Assembly: GCA_036345935.2 (NCBI GenBank)
Contig: JADWOT020001183.1
Coordinates: 62,001 to 126,000, forward strand
Origin: Taenia hydatigena
Taxonomy: Eukaryota; Platyhelminthes; Cestoda; Cyclophyllidea; Taeniidae
Length of the DNA stretch: 64,000 nucleotides
Direction of reading: 5' to 3'
Shown here: positions 43,077 to 56,586 of the stretch, one piece after another
Position numbering within the stretch: the first letter of the stretch is position 1
Layout: every line of letters starts with the position of its first letter
Made by a program: the position numbers and the translations under genes
The notes under the pieces: generated by a model
Told to the model about the DNA's origin: nothing
Databases searched by the model: none
What the model saw: the letters and a program-made list of their open reading frames with translations, nothing else

Positions 43077-46000
43077 AACAAATGGAGCGGAGGTATAAGT
43101 TGGGCAAGATGCAATCATATCGTAGAACTTGTCGATTCCTTGAAAAAGAGTACAATCTCACCAATGGGGTCTAAGGATGGTACGGACAAAGTTGACCATG
43201 TTCACACCTAGTGATTTGCAGGACTTCTCACTGACTACTTGGCTGAATATCTTACGCAGTGAACGAAACCGAGTTCGCACAATCTGCGGTTATGCAGTTC
43301 ATCTCCATGGCTTTGAATGCGTCTTCACGACACAATATGGAACAACGCACCCTCCACCTAGGCCTTCGCATTGGACACTAGCAAAATGCAGATCTTTGCT
43401 GATGTGTTTCATAGAAGTTCCAAATTACTGCTCATTAGTGAGTACTGTAAGGGCGAGAGACGTTCTTTCTTCCCCACCCTCCAGATTGGCTAATGTAGAG
43501 TGCGGGCTTACTGACAGACGCTCAAGAGCCGATGACCGGATTCATGTTCAATCAGTTGTGCTCATAGAAGGAAAGTGAAATCACTGGCTCTGAGCATAGG
43601 ACGATCTTCCACTTGAAGTAATACGCACACTTAATCTTACACTGCAACGTCATAGCCAGATTAAGTGTCGTAGCAGCCACATTCGAGGGAATCAGCTGGT
43701 ACTTCTACTTATGCTATAGCAAGAGAGAATGTAAGCGCATATTACTCAGTACCAATTATCTGTGGGACTTTTGGGGAATCAAATGGAGCCAAGCATGCGG
43801 TCGAAGTTCTGGACCAGCATTTAAAAACATTGAGGAATGTTCCGTAAACTTCATCTGCTTCAATTTTCTTCATCTTTGTGGTAATGCCTATCACGGCAGT
43901 GCCTTGCATGCTGCCTTGAGATAGGTAGTTAGAAGTTTTCGCCCGTCACCGTCATGGACTAAAGACATAACTTTCTCCTTGCACAAAGCTCTGCTTCAAA
44001 CTTCGTGATCCATTACGTTATTGTTGGCTTCACATCCTGTAAATGCATTCGCAGGCTGCAGCCATGCAGCAAATAAATTGGATTGTACAAATGCATGCAT
44101 TCAGATCCTTATATGTTGTATCCTATAATATGCGCCTTATGAGCACGGTCCAGAATTGCAGTCAATTGGAGAGGCACACCAACCTCGTCACTGACAACCT
44201 GCTCGCGTTCTCATTTTAGCATTCCATGACGCGAGCAGTGAGGAGTATAATACAGCGTAGCACCTTGCGCCGTTGTCGCAGCTTCTTCTTATTTTTCGAA
44301 TTTGGTTGGACATCTGACAGCAGTTCATTTCATGCCAATCACTTTCCTTAGCATTGAATGCACCTTCATTGCTCCATTTCGGTTGATCAAAAGTATTCTT
44401 CCGAAGTTCAAAAGACGAATTGCGCTGAGTGCTCTAATTCCCATTCTTTTTCTTGCAACAGCACACGTTGCAGCACCGGGCAGCGGTAGTTGCTTCTAAG
44501 CTATGCTGTTTTGATTCATTCCATGACTGGAACAACAGTGTGCTTGCTGCAGACCATAGCTGCTTGACAATTCAAGCGGCAACTCAACACAGCAGCTGAT
44601 GCAGTGGTTGATAAAATTGTAAAGGGGACAGAAACTGACCATATGGCCAGATCAATTCTTTGTGCCTGCCCATTATGTGAAATTAAACTACTCCAATCTG
44701 TAATTAAAGGTTTTACGGAAAATACGAAGTTAGTTTGATCAAAAGTATTGATGCCTCTAGTTTACCTTCACCAGATGGGAACTTGTCACGCACCAGCTAT
44801 CATCAAGATGAGGAAAGAAGATCAAGGTAAAACAACTGTCCAGTTTAGATGTGCATTCAACTACGCCTCTACTTTCTCACATGAACTTCGAGCATAGATC
44901 CTCGCACATGTCTACTCCAATCGCACAACCGCCGAAAGCACTTGTTGTCATTACTTTCAATTTATGTTCAACTCACTTATTTTAAGCAAGCGTCATATTA
45001 TTAGCCACTGGATTTTCTGCGTTGATAAGCAGACACGTAGTTTTTAGCTAAAAAGAAGCTTAATTAAGTGTTCGGTGGGCATGATCGACAAAAACTATAA
45101 GAAAATGATGAGTTTGGGAGTGGACGTCAGCAATCACATGCATTCCGCCCGTTACCGACAAGGCATGTGATTCTCATGCTCATATCCGCATTGAAGAAAC
45201 GCGTGATAGCGATTAATTTTAAGCAAGACCGAAAATCTGCCCTGCGTTTTCTTTTACTTACTACATATCAGCAATCTTGCTAGAAAAAGCCTCTTCTTAT
45301 GCCTAACCTAACCTTTAATGAACAGTCCTAAGAATGAAGGAAATGGAGAGCACAGCTAAAGTGGTTATTGCTGGCGTGTATACCAAAGTGTTTCTTACAT
45401 AAAATGCATAAATACTCATGTGAATCCGCATACATTATTCGCTGCCGAGGTTTTTAGTGCACTCAATTGCAGCTCGCACAGTCTATGTATAAGAGAATTG
45501 AGGGATTTACACCATGTTTCGAGCCTGTTGAAGTATAAAAGAATTCTTAAATAAACGCGTAACTCTCATCTATTTCTTAAATTCCTAGGTGTTGTTCTAG
45601 ATCTGTCCCTGGTAATTTGTCTTCTGCAAATGACAAACGGGCTTGCTCGTTTGTGGGGCGGAATTACAATCTAGCATTAGAAGCATTAAGAATCATGTCA
45701 TTTATGGGAAATAATGAACAAAACCAACCGGCAGAAAGAACATTGTGCGATAAATTTATTATCCAACGCGCGTGAGTCGCCCAATCATATCTGTCACCCT
45801 CAACTCTGCATTCACTTCCCTAAACACGTCGACAACTAGGAAGCATTAGGATGTAGCGTAGTTGGGGCAAAATAAGCAAAGGTTTGTTGCATTCTTTGCT
45901 TCCATCCTTTTTCGCGACAAATGAACCAAATCGCCTTTGCAAACACCAAAACTCTGGACACAAAAGCTTTAAGGACATCAACGCAGCATTATATAAGATG

Positions 46001-48365
46001 TAAAAGATGACACTGAAAATCGACTAAGCGAAAACAGGATGCGCTTGACTCGACAGCTCTTGTCCATCAACATCCTAATTAGGCAAATCCGTCCTTCAAA
46101 TTGAATACTTCAAAGTCGGGTCTTGTCTCGCAGATGACTCATACATGAGTGCTGAAAGGACTAGCAGAACGCTTAACAGCTTGGAGGGATTACATCAGAT
46201 GCATCGCATTAAAATCCAATCTTGCTGGGACCAGTGGTTACGGTCACGTAAGGTCTCAAATTACGAATTTTCAATGTTACAAATTAGGCAACTCGATATA
46301 GCACTTTCCACCACTGTTGGTGCTCTGCCAAGATTTATGCGCAAATATTTAAGCAAAAGAAAGTAAAATATTTGTTTTCCAAAATGCACAAATCCTGCTC
46401 ACTTATATTTGAACGAAGCTGGGAGCCAACAACAGATTTCTCTAAGTAACAGACATTAGATCTTAAACTGGTATCGTCGTGGAGGCGAATTTTTGCTCTT
46501 GTGGTGACTTTTACCATAGTGAACTCGATGCCTGGCTGTAAACCAGGATCTTGTGCAGCTGGAGTTACATCTGCCTTTTTCTACATTTCAGTCACTTCGT
46601 CGGCTTTACCTAGGTGCAGGTACAACCAGGTGGCTTCGTCAGCATAGAATCCTTTTGAAGGAAGAACTGATTGCCTAATAGGAGGCTTGCTCGCCCATTT
46701 GATCCTTTAAAAATAACTCCTTTCAGACCCTCTTTGATTCTTTTTGCAACGGATGAGACAGCCAGGACATTTGGAGTCGTTAGACCCAGATTGAACATCT
46801 AAGTATACCGGACATGGAACAGGAGTTGCGTTTCAAAGATTTTGTCGAAAAGTAAGCTCCTAATTAGGCGATTAATCTTCCTGTTTATAAAGTCGAATGC
46901 TACATGTGTAGTCATTTTAGTGCAAATGCAGCATTGTTTCGTTTCCAGTACTGCTCTTCCAAAAGAATGCCCACGTAAGCTGACTCTACTAAAGAATGCT
47001 TAAATCGGGACAGTTGCTTTCTCTTGGATGGGTGCAGTAGTAGACCTTTGTCAATGAATACCTTTAATTGGTTCGTCATTGTCTTATGTGGGATAAAACA
47101 GAGCTTTGATTGTTATAGTGTAGCGAGGCATGCTTTAGTCTGTGTTTTTTCTTCCATATAAGCGAACGCTTTACTATTCAAGAGCATAGATTCGGTTACT
47201 TCGGCTCTCGCTAATTTTGCAGTAGGGTGTTGGTCTCAATCACCAACTTCCTCAGGTGATGTGATAGTAAACAAAATTTTATGATAGGAAATTGATGGTG
47301 ACGATAAATGTCCGCACAATTCGTCGTGCATGATAATGCATTGAAGAAGATAGCAAAAGCCACATAAGGGTTCGAATCTTCAGTTTGGCATTGGAAACCT
47401 AGATACTTTATAAAAGAGATAAAGGCAGCTGGATATCGAGCGATTTCCTATGCCCAAGGCATCTTGTCATCGATGCATTATAGCCTCACCTATGCACTGA
47501 TTTCTGTCTTTATATTTCCTCACTATGGGTTTTGCTGCCATCCTACCACCAAAGCATATGCATATCCTTGACATATCTCATCCTCTTCTCTTTACTCACC
47601 CTTCTGCATCTATTCATAATCTGCGGCTGATTTTTTTTTGCTCTCTTGCACGAAATGGACTTGTTTTGGCCCTTCCAAAGAACTATGATGCAATAACTGG
47701 TTAACCTTGATGTTCCAATTTAGGAGTTGGACGAGATTGCTGTCATTGCTGCACACCACTCTTCATGTCCTTTTTATTCTCGATTGGTATTTCTTTGCAC
47801 CAGTTATCCACCTTTATTCTCCTTTTGCGGGTCCAACAGGCCATTGAGAGTCAGCGTATACACTTATTTGCATTCAACTATGCAATTGATCCTTCTTAAA
47901 ACAACTTGCCAAAAGATGACTTAAACTGTTTGTCGTTGATGCATTAACTCGATCGCATTTGTTCTTCTCACCCTCGACTTAACACCACGTTCTTTGCATC
48001 AGTGGAATGAATGTAAGATGGATAAAATAAGGGGAGACAGATCTTTTCTACAAGACTTCTTAGGGTGGAAGGGACATGAATCCTTCCAGCGTGAAATTGG
48101 CCAATCAGCATTTGGCACACGAACAGTTGGGTAACTTGCCTGACTACGTTGTACACACAACTCAGAAGCTGAGCGTGGCTGCAAGGCTTAGATGGGCGCG
48201 TATTCTGTAAGGAGTAATTGGTCGCAACGAAATTTTACGTCCTCTGCCATGCAATAATTTTGTGCACTAACAAACGCCTTACTAGGTCCCGCTGGTTTAA
48301 TTTACAGGAGCCATGTATTAGCTTCTCAGGATTCAGTTGCTCGGCAATGTTCCAGTCAACTATTA
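43077..48365. other. Unassigned part of the spacer
   Basis: One plus frame at 43177-43578 (133 codons, non-ATG start or late ATG) is long for this base composition but has no recognisable motif. The rest holds only short ORFs. A B-box-like GGGTTCGAATC at about 47371 has no matching A-box or stems, so I do not call a tRNA. No repeat families are seen. Confidence 0.35.
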
Positions 48366-48369
48366 TACC

Positions 48370-49490
48370 TGCATCCCTTCCCTGACTGCTGCAGTAGCAC
48401 TGATATGCCCTGATATGGTTCTTGCAAATCATCGATTGGCTAAGTGTGAAAGGAAGTTCGCACGTTAAAGCGATTTGCCAGATGGGAGTGCGTGCAGTTC
48501 ACAGAAGACGAGTCTGAGACTTTCTCACTGTGACGTAGCCAACACAGCGGCTGATGTGTGCATCCAGCTTCAAAGGCTCTCTCCTACTCGCACTAGTCTC
48601 AGCAATCCAAAGCCGTATAGGCACATGATCCCGTCAGACGCCGATCAAAGCGATCGAATCTCAATCGGCTGACACTAGATTGTTGAGTTAAAATGAAGTG
48701 CAGTGGAAAGTTGGGGTGAAAATGCGAAACGGATCAATGCTGCTGATAAGGCGATTGTCCTTTCAATCAACTTTTTTTCTATCCTAAATAACTACCACCG
48801 ATCATCACTGCAACTCGGGGCCATAGACGCCCTGGCATGAAACGAGGACATGGATTTGCGTAAAGTTGGATTCTGCTCACATGATCGGCAAGTAGTTGCG
48901 AGTATGCCCTCCTCGAAATCTCCGAGTTCTCTAGCAACCATTCAGATGAACTCTTCAACCCACACTCACCTACGTTTGTAGTTCTTAACATTCAAAAAGA
49001 AATATGTTGCCTAATAAAGGAAATTTAATGATGGCGAAACTTAATATTACATAAAAATTCCGTCGTTTTACGCCGCTATATGCAGGATCAGCGCTATTGG
49101 CTCGTAAAGTTGAGCATCCATGTGTCATATATGACGATCGAGGAGGTGAACATAAGATAAGCAAATCATTATTACCTATTATCAACTCCATATTAGTCCA
49201 CACCACTCTATAGCAGTCAAGGCTGAACAGAATCCCACCGTGTCAGGGCGTCAGAACGAATGCAAGAAGTGCGTCTACAGTCTGTGAGTTTGAACTCAGT
49301 CAACAGTGCTACGCTTGCGTACGCTGAATCGATGAGACGCGGACAGAATCAGGCTACCAGTTTTGACGAAACGCCGTCAGTTTACAACAGTTGCCTTGGT
49401 GATTTTACCTTCTATTAAGGCAATTTGCCATTACAAAGACGAAGGACACAATGTTCTCGTTTCCCTGTATTCTGTAAATACCTACAATGA
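48370..49490 (+). repeat. Repeat family E, copy 2
   Basis: It is colinear with 24440-25560 in the same orientation. Landmarks are GCAAATCATCGATTGGCTAAGTGTG at 48424, CACAGAAGACGAG near 48500, GTCTCAGCAATCCA near 48596, GGCAAGTAGTTGCGAGTA near 48887, CTAGCAACCATTCAGA near 48931, and AAGAAGTGCGTCTACAGTCTGTGAGTTTGA near 49265. Divergence is high and no shared reading frame is kept. Confidence 0.75.
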
Positions 49491-52395
49491 CAATGACAAT
49501 TAAGTGATCTTTGAACATTTATTCTACCTACATATTATAAGACATTGTGTGCCTCGAGCACAACATAACTATAATTTTTCTTTTCAAGGAGAGCAGAAGG
49601 AGGAAGTTGTTGTTGTTACTCGAATTTACACTCCTAGAGCAATTTCTCTCACAATGTAATTGCCAAAATCTGGGTGAGCCAACAGAAGATGCTTGGCAAA
49701 TGGGCGATTGCTGTCTCTTACATGCATGACAACTCATCTCTTCGGATGGCATCGGGTGACATTAAGATGAGTCCTACACAAAAAACCCGCCGGGTTAACG
49801 CACGCGATCTAAACCTTCAACCGCGCCTCAATGCCCACAAAAATGAATATGCTCATTGACACTAATCAGAAGAGCATGAAAAAAAGCAAGTTACTCGTTT
49901 TGTGCAAGGCGGTCAAACTCCGTAACATCAAAGAAGTTTCTACCTTGGACCAGATTAAGAGGCCTCCTTTTACACATCTTTTCTTGATTGATGCAATCAC
50001 CGATGACCACACCAAAGACAAGAACAATCATTTGTTGCATTTAGGTGCTACTCAAATCACTGGGTTATTCAGGCTCGGAAGTAAGATGTCTCCTCTGGCC
50101 GGCTGTTTGCCGATTACGGGCAATTAGGGAACGGTAACTACGAGCGCTCGCGAATCAGTAGCGATTGGCGCCTCTTGCCTCTCAATAAAACTAACGTGCG
50201 CAGTTACACTGAAGTCATGACGTGTGCGCGTGTCTGCGCTTAGCATTACGCGCGGAAGCACAGGCCTAATTCGGAGTTCAGTAATGGGCTTAATGAAATT
50301 GGTGAATGTGCATTCTAAATCACACGACAATCCGCTCCGCTCGCCTAATGACTGTATAAAGTGAGTTATAATGACTTCGGTGAAGTAATGCTGAAATAAC
50401 AAACCTCATAACCAATTTGAGCAGGCGCACTCGATGCAAGCGATGGCAACTTGTCTCAAGACTGTGACCGATCATTCGTCGTAGTTTCCAGTGCTGAACA
50501 GTGCAGACGATCCTGCAGATGCGCAACGGGACGGTGAAGTGTGGTGTTGTTGGCCTATTTGCCAAGTCCCTCATCTTCACTGCCTTTCTTGTGCTCACAT
50601 GCACACACTCCGTGACAATCATTCATAACAATTTTTAGCGTGTCCATCACCTTAGTATCGTTAGTCCTTGCATCATTATCTTCCAAATAGTCAGAATCTT
50701 CCTTCCTGACAACCGCTAATCAATAATAAGTAAATGCTCATGATTTAACTTGACAATGCTAAGCAGAGGACAAAGCATTGGCATTTGCAAAAGAGGTCGT
50801 CCTTTAGGAAGACCCTTGTTATCGCGCGGCACCCGATTGCCGGAATAAGGAAACATGTGTCACACCTGAAGTCGCTAGTTTAATTCTCTAAAACTCAACT
50901 CAAGTACCTGTGCATACGTGCTTATTCATGCGCACACTTGAGACAAAGTTCCGTGCAACAGTTTAGCTTTGTAATACCCCTACGTCTTCTTCTTATGCAT
51001 TCCCCACACCCTGTTTGAAATCGCCTTAGTGCCGCAGAAAAGAGATAACTTGCCCCTTCAGCTGCCATGACATACGCTAGGTGAAAACGACATCTTAATG
51101 TGCAAACGCCTTCACCCACGCGAGTGTGCTTGAGTGGATTAAAGTGACCATGGAAGTATGCAGATTCACATGTAGTTTTATGCATAGCTGGATTGTTAAG
51201 CTTTACCTAAGTGCTATGCATGGGCCTCGTTCGGCATCAGTCAATTCAGCTATAATTCCGATTCACTTGTTGCCGATGATTCTACTTTTATAACACCAAA
51301 TGCAAGTCAAATGCCTACAAATAATGGTTTACATGTAAAAACACAATATTTAGGATAAATCATGCATCGGATGCGCCAACTAGAGAGTGAAAGTGAACAG
51401 TTGCAGGTTTCTACGCAACTGCATTGAAAATGTGCGAGTATACAACATGAAAAGATTCACTGCAAGCACCATACTTGCAACCATGCTTTCGTGGCATAAA
51501 CATGGTGGACAATATGACTTAATATTGGAGGACCTTTATTCACGTTCGCGACTTCAATTCCACCCAATCGACCAATTAATTCAATAAGGCTAAATTGAAT
51601 GGTATTTAAATGCACACAAGTGCTGCTAAGGATCACCGCCTTCAGTTGTACGGGTGCGCATTTAACCCTGTTTTAGCCTTCTGCTCATTGAAATTCACTG
51701 TGCGCCGTGAAAATGAGATGTTACAACCGCGTTGGCTAATAAGGATAGGCAAATGTAACCATTTCTCCCATTTCTCGCTATTTTACTTTTGCCGTGTGCC
51801 TTGCGCGGCCACATTGTCACTGCACTCAAAGACTAAGTATGCTGTCATCTAGCACACACAGCAATGTCGATGGTTGGAGGCGTGGCTTTCATTAGTTGCA
51901 ACGATCGCGGCTGTTGGATATAATTACGCGGCCGTCTCAGCCTTTCTCGATTCTACTCTCGTAACGCGTGTAAGATGACTGGCTTAAGAAATGAGCTTCC
52001 ATATGTCAGACCGCATGGAATGCGACTTTAGTGATTTGATGTTATTAATGCCATAGAACTTACTAATCATGAAGCATCAAACGTGCATTCACGTGGGTGA
52101 AAGTAAGTGTTGGATTTGCAGAGACACCCTCGGACAGAACATCGCCGCAGGACAATTTTGTTACCATTCTCTTCTATCTGTCACTTCCGAGTGCTAGGAG
52201 ATGCAAACTAGCGGTCCTGCAGAAAGTGCTCTGTCTTAAGATAGCTTTCAGCTACTGCCAATAGCTAAAGTTGTGTAAGAAATTGACGTGTAAGTCTGCT
52301 CTTTCCACCTCCCCTCGTCGTCACGAGCAGCGCCCTTTGTTTGCGAAATCAGCTGAACTGCGATTCGTGATCGGTGATTATGACTTCACTTCACA
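49491..52395. other. Unassigned part of the spacer
   Basis: Short ORFs only. The plus frame at 49831-50127 (98 codons, ATG) and the minus frames at 50124-50622 have no motif or splice support. One possible exon at 51407 is listed separately. Confidence 0.35.
51407..51587 (+). CDS. Weak terminal-exon candidate
   Basis: After AG at 51405-51406 (ACAGTTGCAG) the frame is open for about 60 codons to a TAA at 51585. It encodes a basic, aromatic segment that ends in charged helix-like sequence (YDLILEDLYSRSRLQFHPID). The acceptor has only a short pyrimidine tract and no AATAAA is near, so support is slight. No family is recognised. Confidence 0.22.
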
Positions 52396-52403
52396 TTCCG
52401 TTT

Positions 52404-52649
52404 CCAGGTGACTCGCGTATTAAATTTAACCTGAACCTAATCGTGCTTGCGCAGATGCCTTTGGTATTCTACCAAAGAAGCAACTTCGTTGCCGTTTTTG
52501 CTGCCGTTACTGCTACATATATGGTGCTTGGTCCAATTCAACTCAATTACAATAGCAACTTATGCGCCATTAGCAAAAATTGTTGCATTCATTCCTATGT
52601 AGTCAATGGGGATAAATCACACAATGATTCCTCAAATACCCGCATTTAA
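52404..52649 (+). CDS. Weak exon candidate with hydrophobic segment
   Basis: A good acceptor-like sequence (CACATTCCGTTTCCAG) precedes a frame open to a TAA at 52647. The product carries a hydrophobic stretch suggestive of a membrane segment (NFVAVFAAVTATYMVLGPI) followed by a polar, cysteine-containing tail. The end overlaps the minus-strand broken exon at 52632-52800 by 18 bases. Only one of the two signals need be real. Confidence 0.25.
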   Translation, partial: PGDSRIKFNLNLIVLAQMPLVFYQRSNFVAVFAAVTATYMVLGPIQLNYNSNLCAISKNCCIHSYVVNGDKSHNDSSNTRI

Positions 52650-52800
52650 GGAAATACCGTCCTCGGCAACGATACTGCTGTGGCTTAAAGGAGAATAGGC
52701 CACTGATGGGTTTGTTGCATACAGCAAATTTTGGAAGGTGGCATAATTCACATTCTTGGAATGATCGAATGATACCCATGAGCATGTTATAACCGCAGCA
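52632..52800 (-). pseudogene. Frameshifted paralogue of the exon at 56587-56852
   Basis: Minus-strand translation gives CCGYNMLMGIIRSF, matching CCGYDVLIGLLRSV of the other copy. After a one-base insertion near 52758-52764 the next frame gives KNVNYATFQNLLYATN, matching KNADYVTFQNVLYATN. The differences are mainly synonymous or conservative, which is what selection on a protein leaves, so the pair descends from a coding exon. This copy is broken by the shift. In the second frame it runs on with a polar serine-rich tail to a stop at 52632. The product is not identified. The GY-L-LLR pattern loosely recalls the helical repeats of BEACH-family scaffold proteins, a guess only. Confidence 0.55.
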
Positions 52801-52989
52801 AACCAAATATTACACTTCTATGGAAGCAGCCGTGCTCTATTGAACGGTCGGAAGTGCGAGTTATGAAATTTAGCAGTTTAGTAGCTTTCATGCAAGGAAT
52901 CATGCTCCCATCCCTCCTTGGACTAGGAAGGCTATGCTGAAATAATTACATGAATGCTAGCAGTTGACGTGTGGAAGTCAAGCGACACG

Positions 52990-53600
52990 TTGGATAAAAG
53001 GGGGCCTAATTTGTTATAAGGGTCTGGTTAAGGCATGTCCTGAAAAGGTGGTGAATGTTTGCAACTTTAGTGCATTTCATGTCAGAATATTCTTTTTGGG
53101 TCTTATACGCAGGTTGAGGGCAGCAGTAAAGATGATTTATAACAGCTTAAACGTTGGATCAACTTTGAGGAGTAAAGATTATGCAAATGTATTAGCACCA
53201 ACGCATTGCGCGTTTATATTAGCGCCTGCTTCGATGCACACGAAATGAATGTAACTTACTTCTGAGAGGAGAATCTACTAGCAGGCTATAAGGAGTTAAA
53301 TTTGCGGAAAGGAGAAGGGGCATTAGAATAAGGAAAGAGAGAAGGAAAGAAGGCGACATGATGAGATGGAGTAGAAAGGAGGGAAAGATGGAAGGAGGAA
53401 AGGAAGAAAGAGCCTCTGCTAATGTCGATGAAAAACCAAAGGTCTCATCTCGCTCCTGTGATTGCTTGATCTATCACTGCAAAATATCCCTGGCCAAAAA
53501 GCGGAACTTATGAGTCCAAGTCTACCTAACCCGCTTAAAGGCATGGGTTCCAGTTCTTTACAACTCCGACGAATAATTTTGGTGACGACATTGAATGTGG
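52990..53600 (+). repeat. Repeat family D, copy 2
   Basis: It aligns with 16970-17480. Shared stretches are GGGTCTGGTTAAGGCATGTCC near 53019, GCAACTTTAGTGCATTTC near 53060, GGGTCTTATACGCAGG near 53097, AGCAGTAAAGATGATTTATAAC near 53121, GGTCTCATCTCGCTCCTG near 53440, and GGGTTCCAGTTCTTTAC near 53545. The plus frame at 52964-53248 keeps the same reading as 16937-17149 (GLVKAC, NFSAFH, GLIR, LRAAV-IYN). Between the two conserved blocks lies a purine-rich tract. Confidence 0.75.
53270..53420 (+). repeat. Purine-rich tract inside family D
   Basis: About 150 bases are dominated by A and G on the plus strand, made of GGAAAG, GAAGG and GGAGG-like units. The tract matches a shorter purine tract at 17215-17310 in copy 1. 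It is simple-sequence DNA carried by the repeat and could adopt triplex structure; no regulatory role is shown. Confidence 0.6.
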
Positions 53601-56580
53601 GATGTTTGTTGTACTTTGTAATCAAGAATAGGACTGAAATACACTTCACAGTCATTAGTCTTGGCATCATTTATGACATCAGCCAACTTTTTTGCAAACA
53701 ATCATAGTCTAGACTTGCCTATTTATTGTAAAAGTGTATTTCTAGAGCTTAATCTGCAATCTCGAAGCCTCGTTCAGCAGCTTTCTTCTGCCGTCAAAGC
53801 GAAGGTGAAATGTCTTAATTAGCAAGCCAAAACTACTTAGCTTTAAATGCCCTAATCATTGAAACAGGAGGATGGGAATTGACATCGCCCAAAGCAAAAA
53901 CAGCCTTCTAACCAATTTGTTAGCAGTTCACTTTATTTAACTCACAGAAAGTCTTAAAAATGCCACACTTGACCCACCTGAGATGAGAATAAACCAATAA
54001 GAAAGATTTCTGGCTGATGCGAATTTAAAAGAAGTTGTAGGAAAACGAAAAACGCCTTATTTATGAAGCCCCTTTAAATTTTTCTGTCAACAAAAAGCGT
54101 TTTTTTCCAGCTACTTCTTCCTGCAGATATGTCGCCAAAATATGCACCAAAAATCTCTCACAGAGAAAACCTTTGCAATGCGTTGTCAACCATATAGCTA
54201 CCACTGATGCGATGATTTGTTTGGACATTCAAAATCAGTGCTCTACGCTTAAAACTTCAGAAGACAAAGAAAAGGTGTGCGTTCTTCGCTTCTCACCAGT
54301 GAAATGCTGTTCGCACAATAGATTATTTGCCCAAACACCCCGATTTTAAAACACCAGGATGCAAGCTTTGATGGTTGGGCAATACTTTTGTAAACTGGTT
54401 GAAATTAGTTACTTTACCCTTCACTTCCACAAATGACGAGTAGCACCACGACGCAAAGTTTATGCTCTGCTTTATAGTGTTTTGGCGGTAGAGGAAGACC
54501 CTCCTCTGGTCTTGAACAGCGCGGTAAGGATTTAATCTTTGCACAACATTAAATCCCAATGCCAAGAATAAGATTTCGAAATTGCAATTTAAAGAACCCG
54601 GAATCAGTTGTTACGACATAGCTTCGGTGTTGCACAACTGGAGGTGCACTAGTCACCCATTCGCATCGATCCACAAGAAGAATAACTAGGAGGTACAAAT
54701 CCTGCAGAATGATGCCTAGACCATTCGCAGAAGTTCACTTCCTTCAATAATGTTAGCAATCCATGTGCTGACATCAAATAATTACCCAGAGTGTTGGTAT
54801 TGTTATTGACATTGGCACTGTGTATGGGCAATGATGATGCATGACAGTGCGCTAGCCAACTGAGAAGGGTTGATTGGTCCCTATCAAGGTAGTCGTGCCC
54901 TTGTGTTGTAGTTTCAAACATCTTCCTTCTTCCAGGCTTTATCTAATCTTAAACCCGATTCAAAACACCTCTCCCTTCTTAGGCCTTATTCTGCCTTATG
55001 CGTCAACACGCAAGCAGTGATGATGCACTGTCGTATCACAGCACAGTCGATAGAGGGTGAAGTTGATTGTCTTCACAGAGGTCTAAGTGAATATTTGCTT
55101 GGACCTTATTTTGCTTTCAAAGACCACTCTTCTGTAAAAACCTAACGGCGTTTCATCGGCCATGCAATGCAGAAAGACTGTATCTCGTAAGATTTGGCAT
55201 TGCGCCCTAAGTCCTCACTTCTTTGACAAATATTTGTTTTGATTGCTTATCGCCTTGCAGTTGAGAAGCGGAAGAAGCTGGAATTAGCCGTAATAAAAGG
55301 AATGATTCGTCATATTAATCAACAGTATGTTGAATCGAGATTCACTACTTTACATGTTTAAAAGTGGGATTAATTGTGCCTGTTGAGGAGGCTTTAATCG
55401 TCACGCCCGAGGTGATTGCTGAGGTTCGAAAAACCCAATTAATCCTTAGAATAGCAAGGCTGTGATTTGTTCAGATGAATGCGGCAGCATTGAAGTCCAT
55501 GCAGTGCGTCAATCTATCCTTTCCACTTCACTCCTAGGACCTCGGACCTCTCCATGACCACCATTGATCTTATTAGAGTTCAACCCGATTGCAGCCAGAT
55601 TTGAGTGACATCCGTTCGAGTAAAATGTGCTCAAAAGGCAAGAGGAATCACGTTTACATGGTGGCTGAGTCAAAATTGTCAATCACTATGGAGAGCATAA
55701 ATTTCATTCCCCATTAAATTTTACTGTTTCCTCGATGGCTTCAATTCGCCTTTCAATTGGTCTTTCAGGCCTGATACTCAGATACAGGTGGTCATTAGGT
55801 TGGTGGTCAGTCAGGAGCGCTTCAAAGCAGCGTTTTGCGATTTTGCATAAATTCATTCAAGAAGGTTAGAGTTGTGCACATGACGTTGCAGATTTGTGCA
55901 AATTTTCACGAAGTGCACTAAATCAAAGAAGACTTTCCTTTTTAAGATCAGTAGTCAATGCTTGATGATATTTTAATCCAAAATTTCAGCATTCCTTTGA
56001 GTTAAGCCACATGGCGCAGCACTTCTTAGCAAGGCATAATAAAGAGCATTTCCCCAATTAGGGAGAAATTGACATTTTTACAGGCTGAGCAAAATACACA
56101 CGAGTTACGTTTATGTGCTCTTCACAGGGAACAATTTTGGCTGGGTTGTGGTGGCACAGTGTAATCCTTCGAAGTCAGCTTAACTGGACTTCTCACTACA
56201 CGGACTCTACAGTCCTCAAGGTCTGCAATTTCGTTCAAGTAGCCAATATCCTCCACCAATGCTTGTAGGTATCCAAGTCTTGTGCCTTAAAGACGGTTGG
56301 AGCACCGTGACTTCATTATAGCATAAGTGCTTAATAGATTTCAGCGCCATTTATAATGCCATTACATTGTATGGTATGCAAATATTAAATGCACATCATC
56401 ATGAATGTTGGAGGTATTCTGCACATTAAATCATTCGTCTGCATTACTTGGGCACAATCTGTCATGGCATGGCTCGAATTTGCCACACAACCATGCTAAA
56501 TCTGTTTCCAAGCTTAATGCACACAATTAAAACATTTAGTAGCCTCTAAAATTTGGCACTTATTATTATCTTTTGCTGAA
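53601..56580. other. Largely unassigned, two weak minus-strand ORFs
   Basis: Minus-strand frames at 54649-54921 (ATG start after GGAAG, 90 codons) and 54323-54565 (80 codons) follow each other on one strand. They could be exons of the gene that includes 56587-56852, but I found no convincing splice sites. Neither shows a known motif. The remainder has no visible feature. Confidence 0.35.
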
Positions 56581-56586
56581 TTGCCA

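Noticed and set aside
47355..47400. B-box-like GGGTTCGAATC
   Set aside because: No A-box or cloverleaf stems around it.
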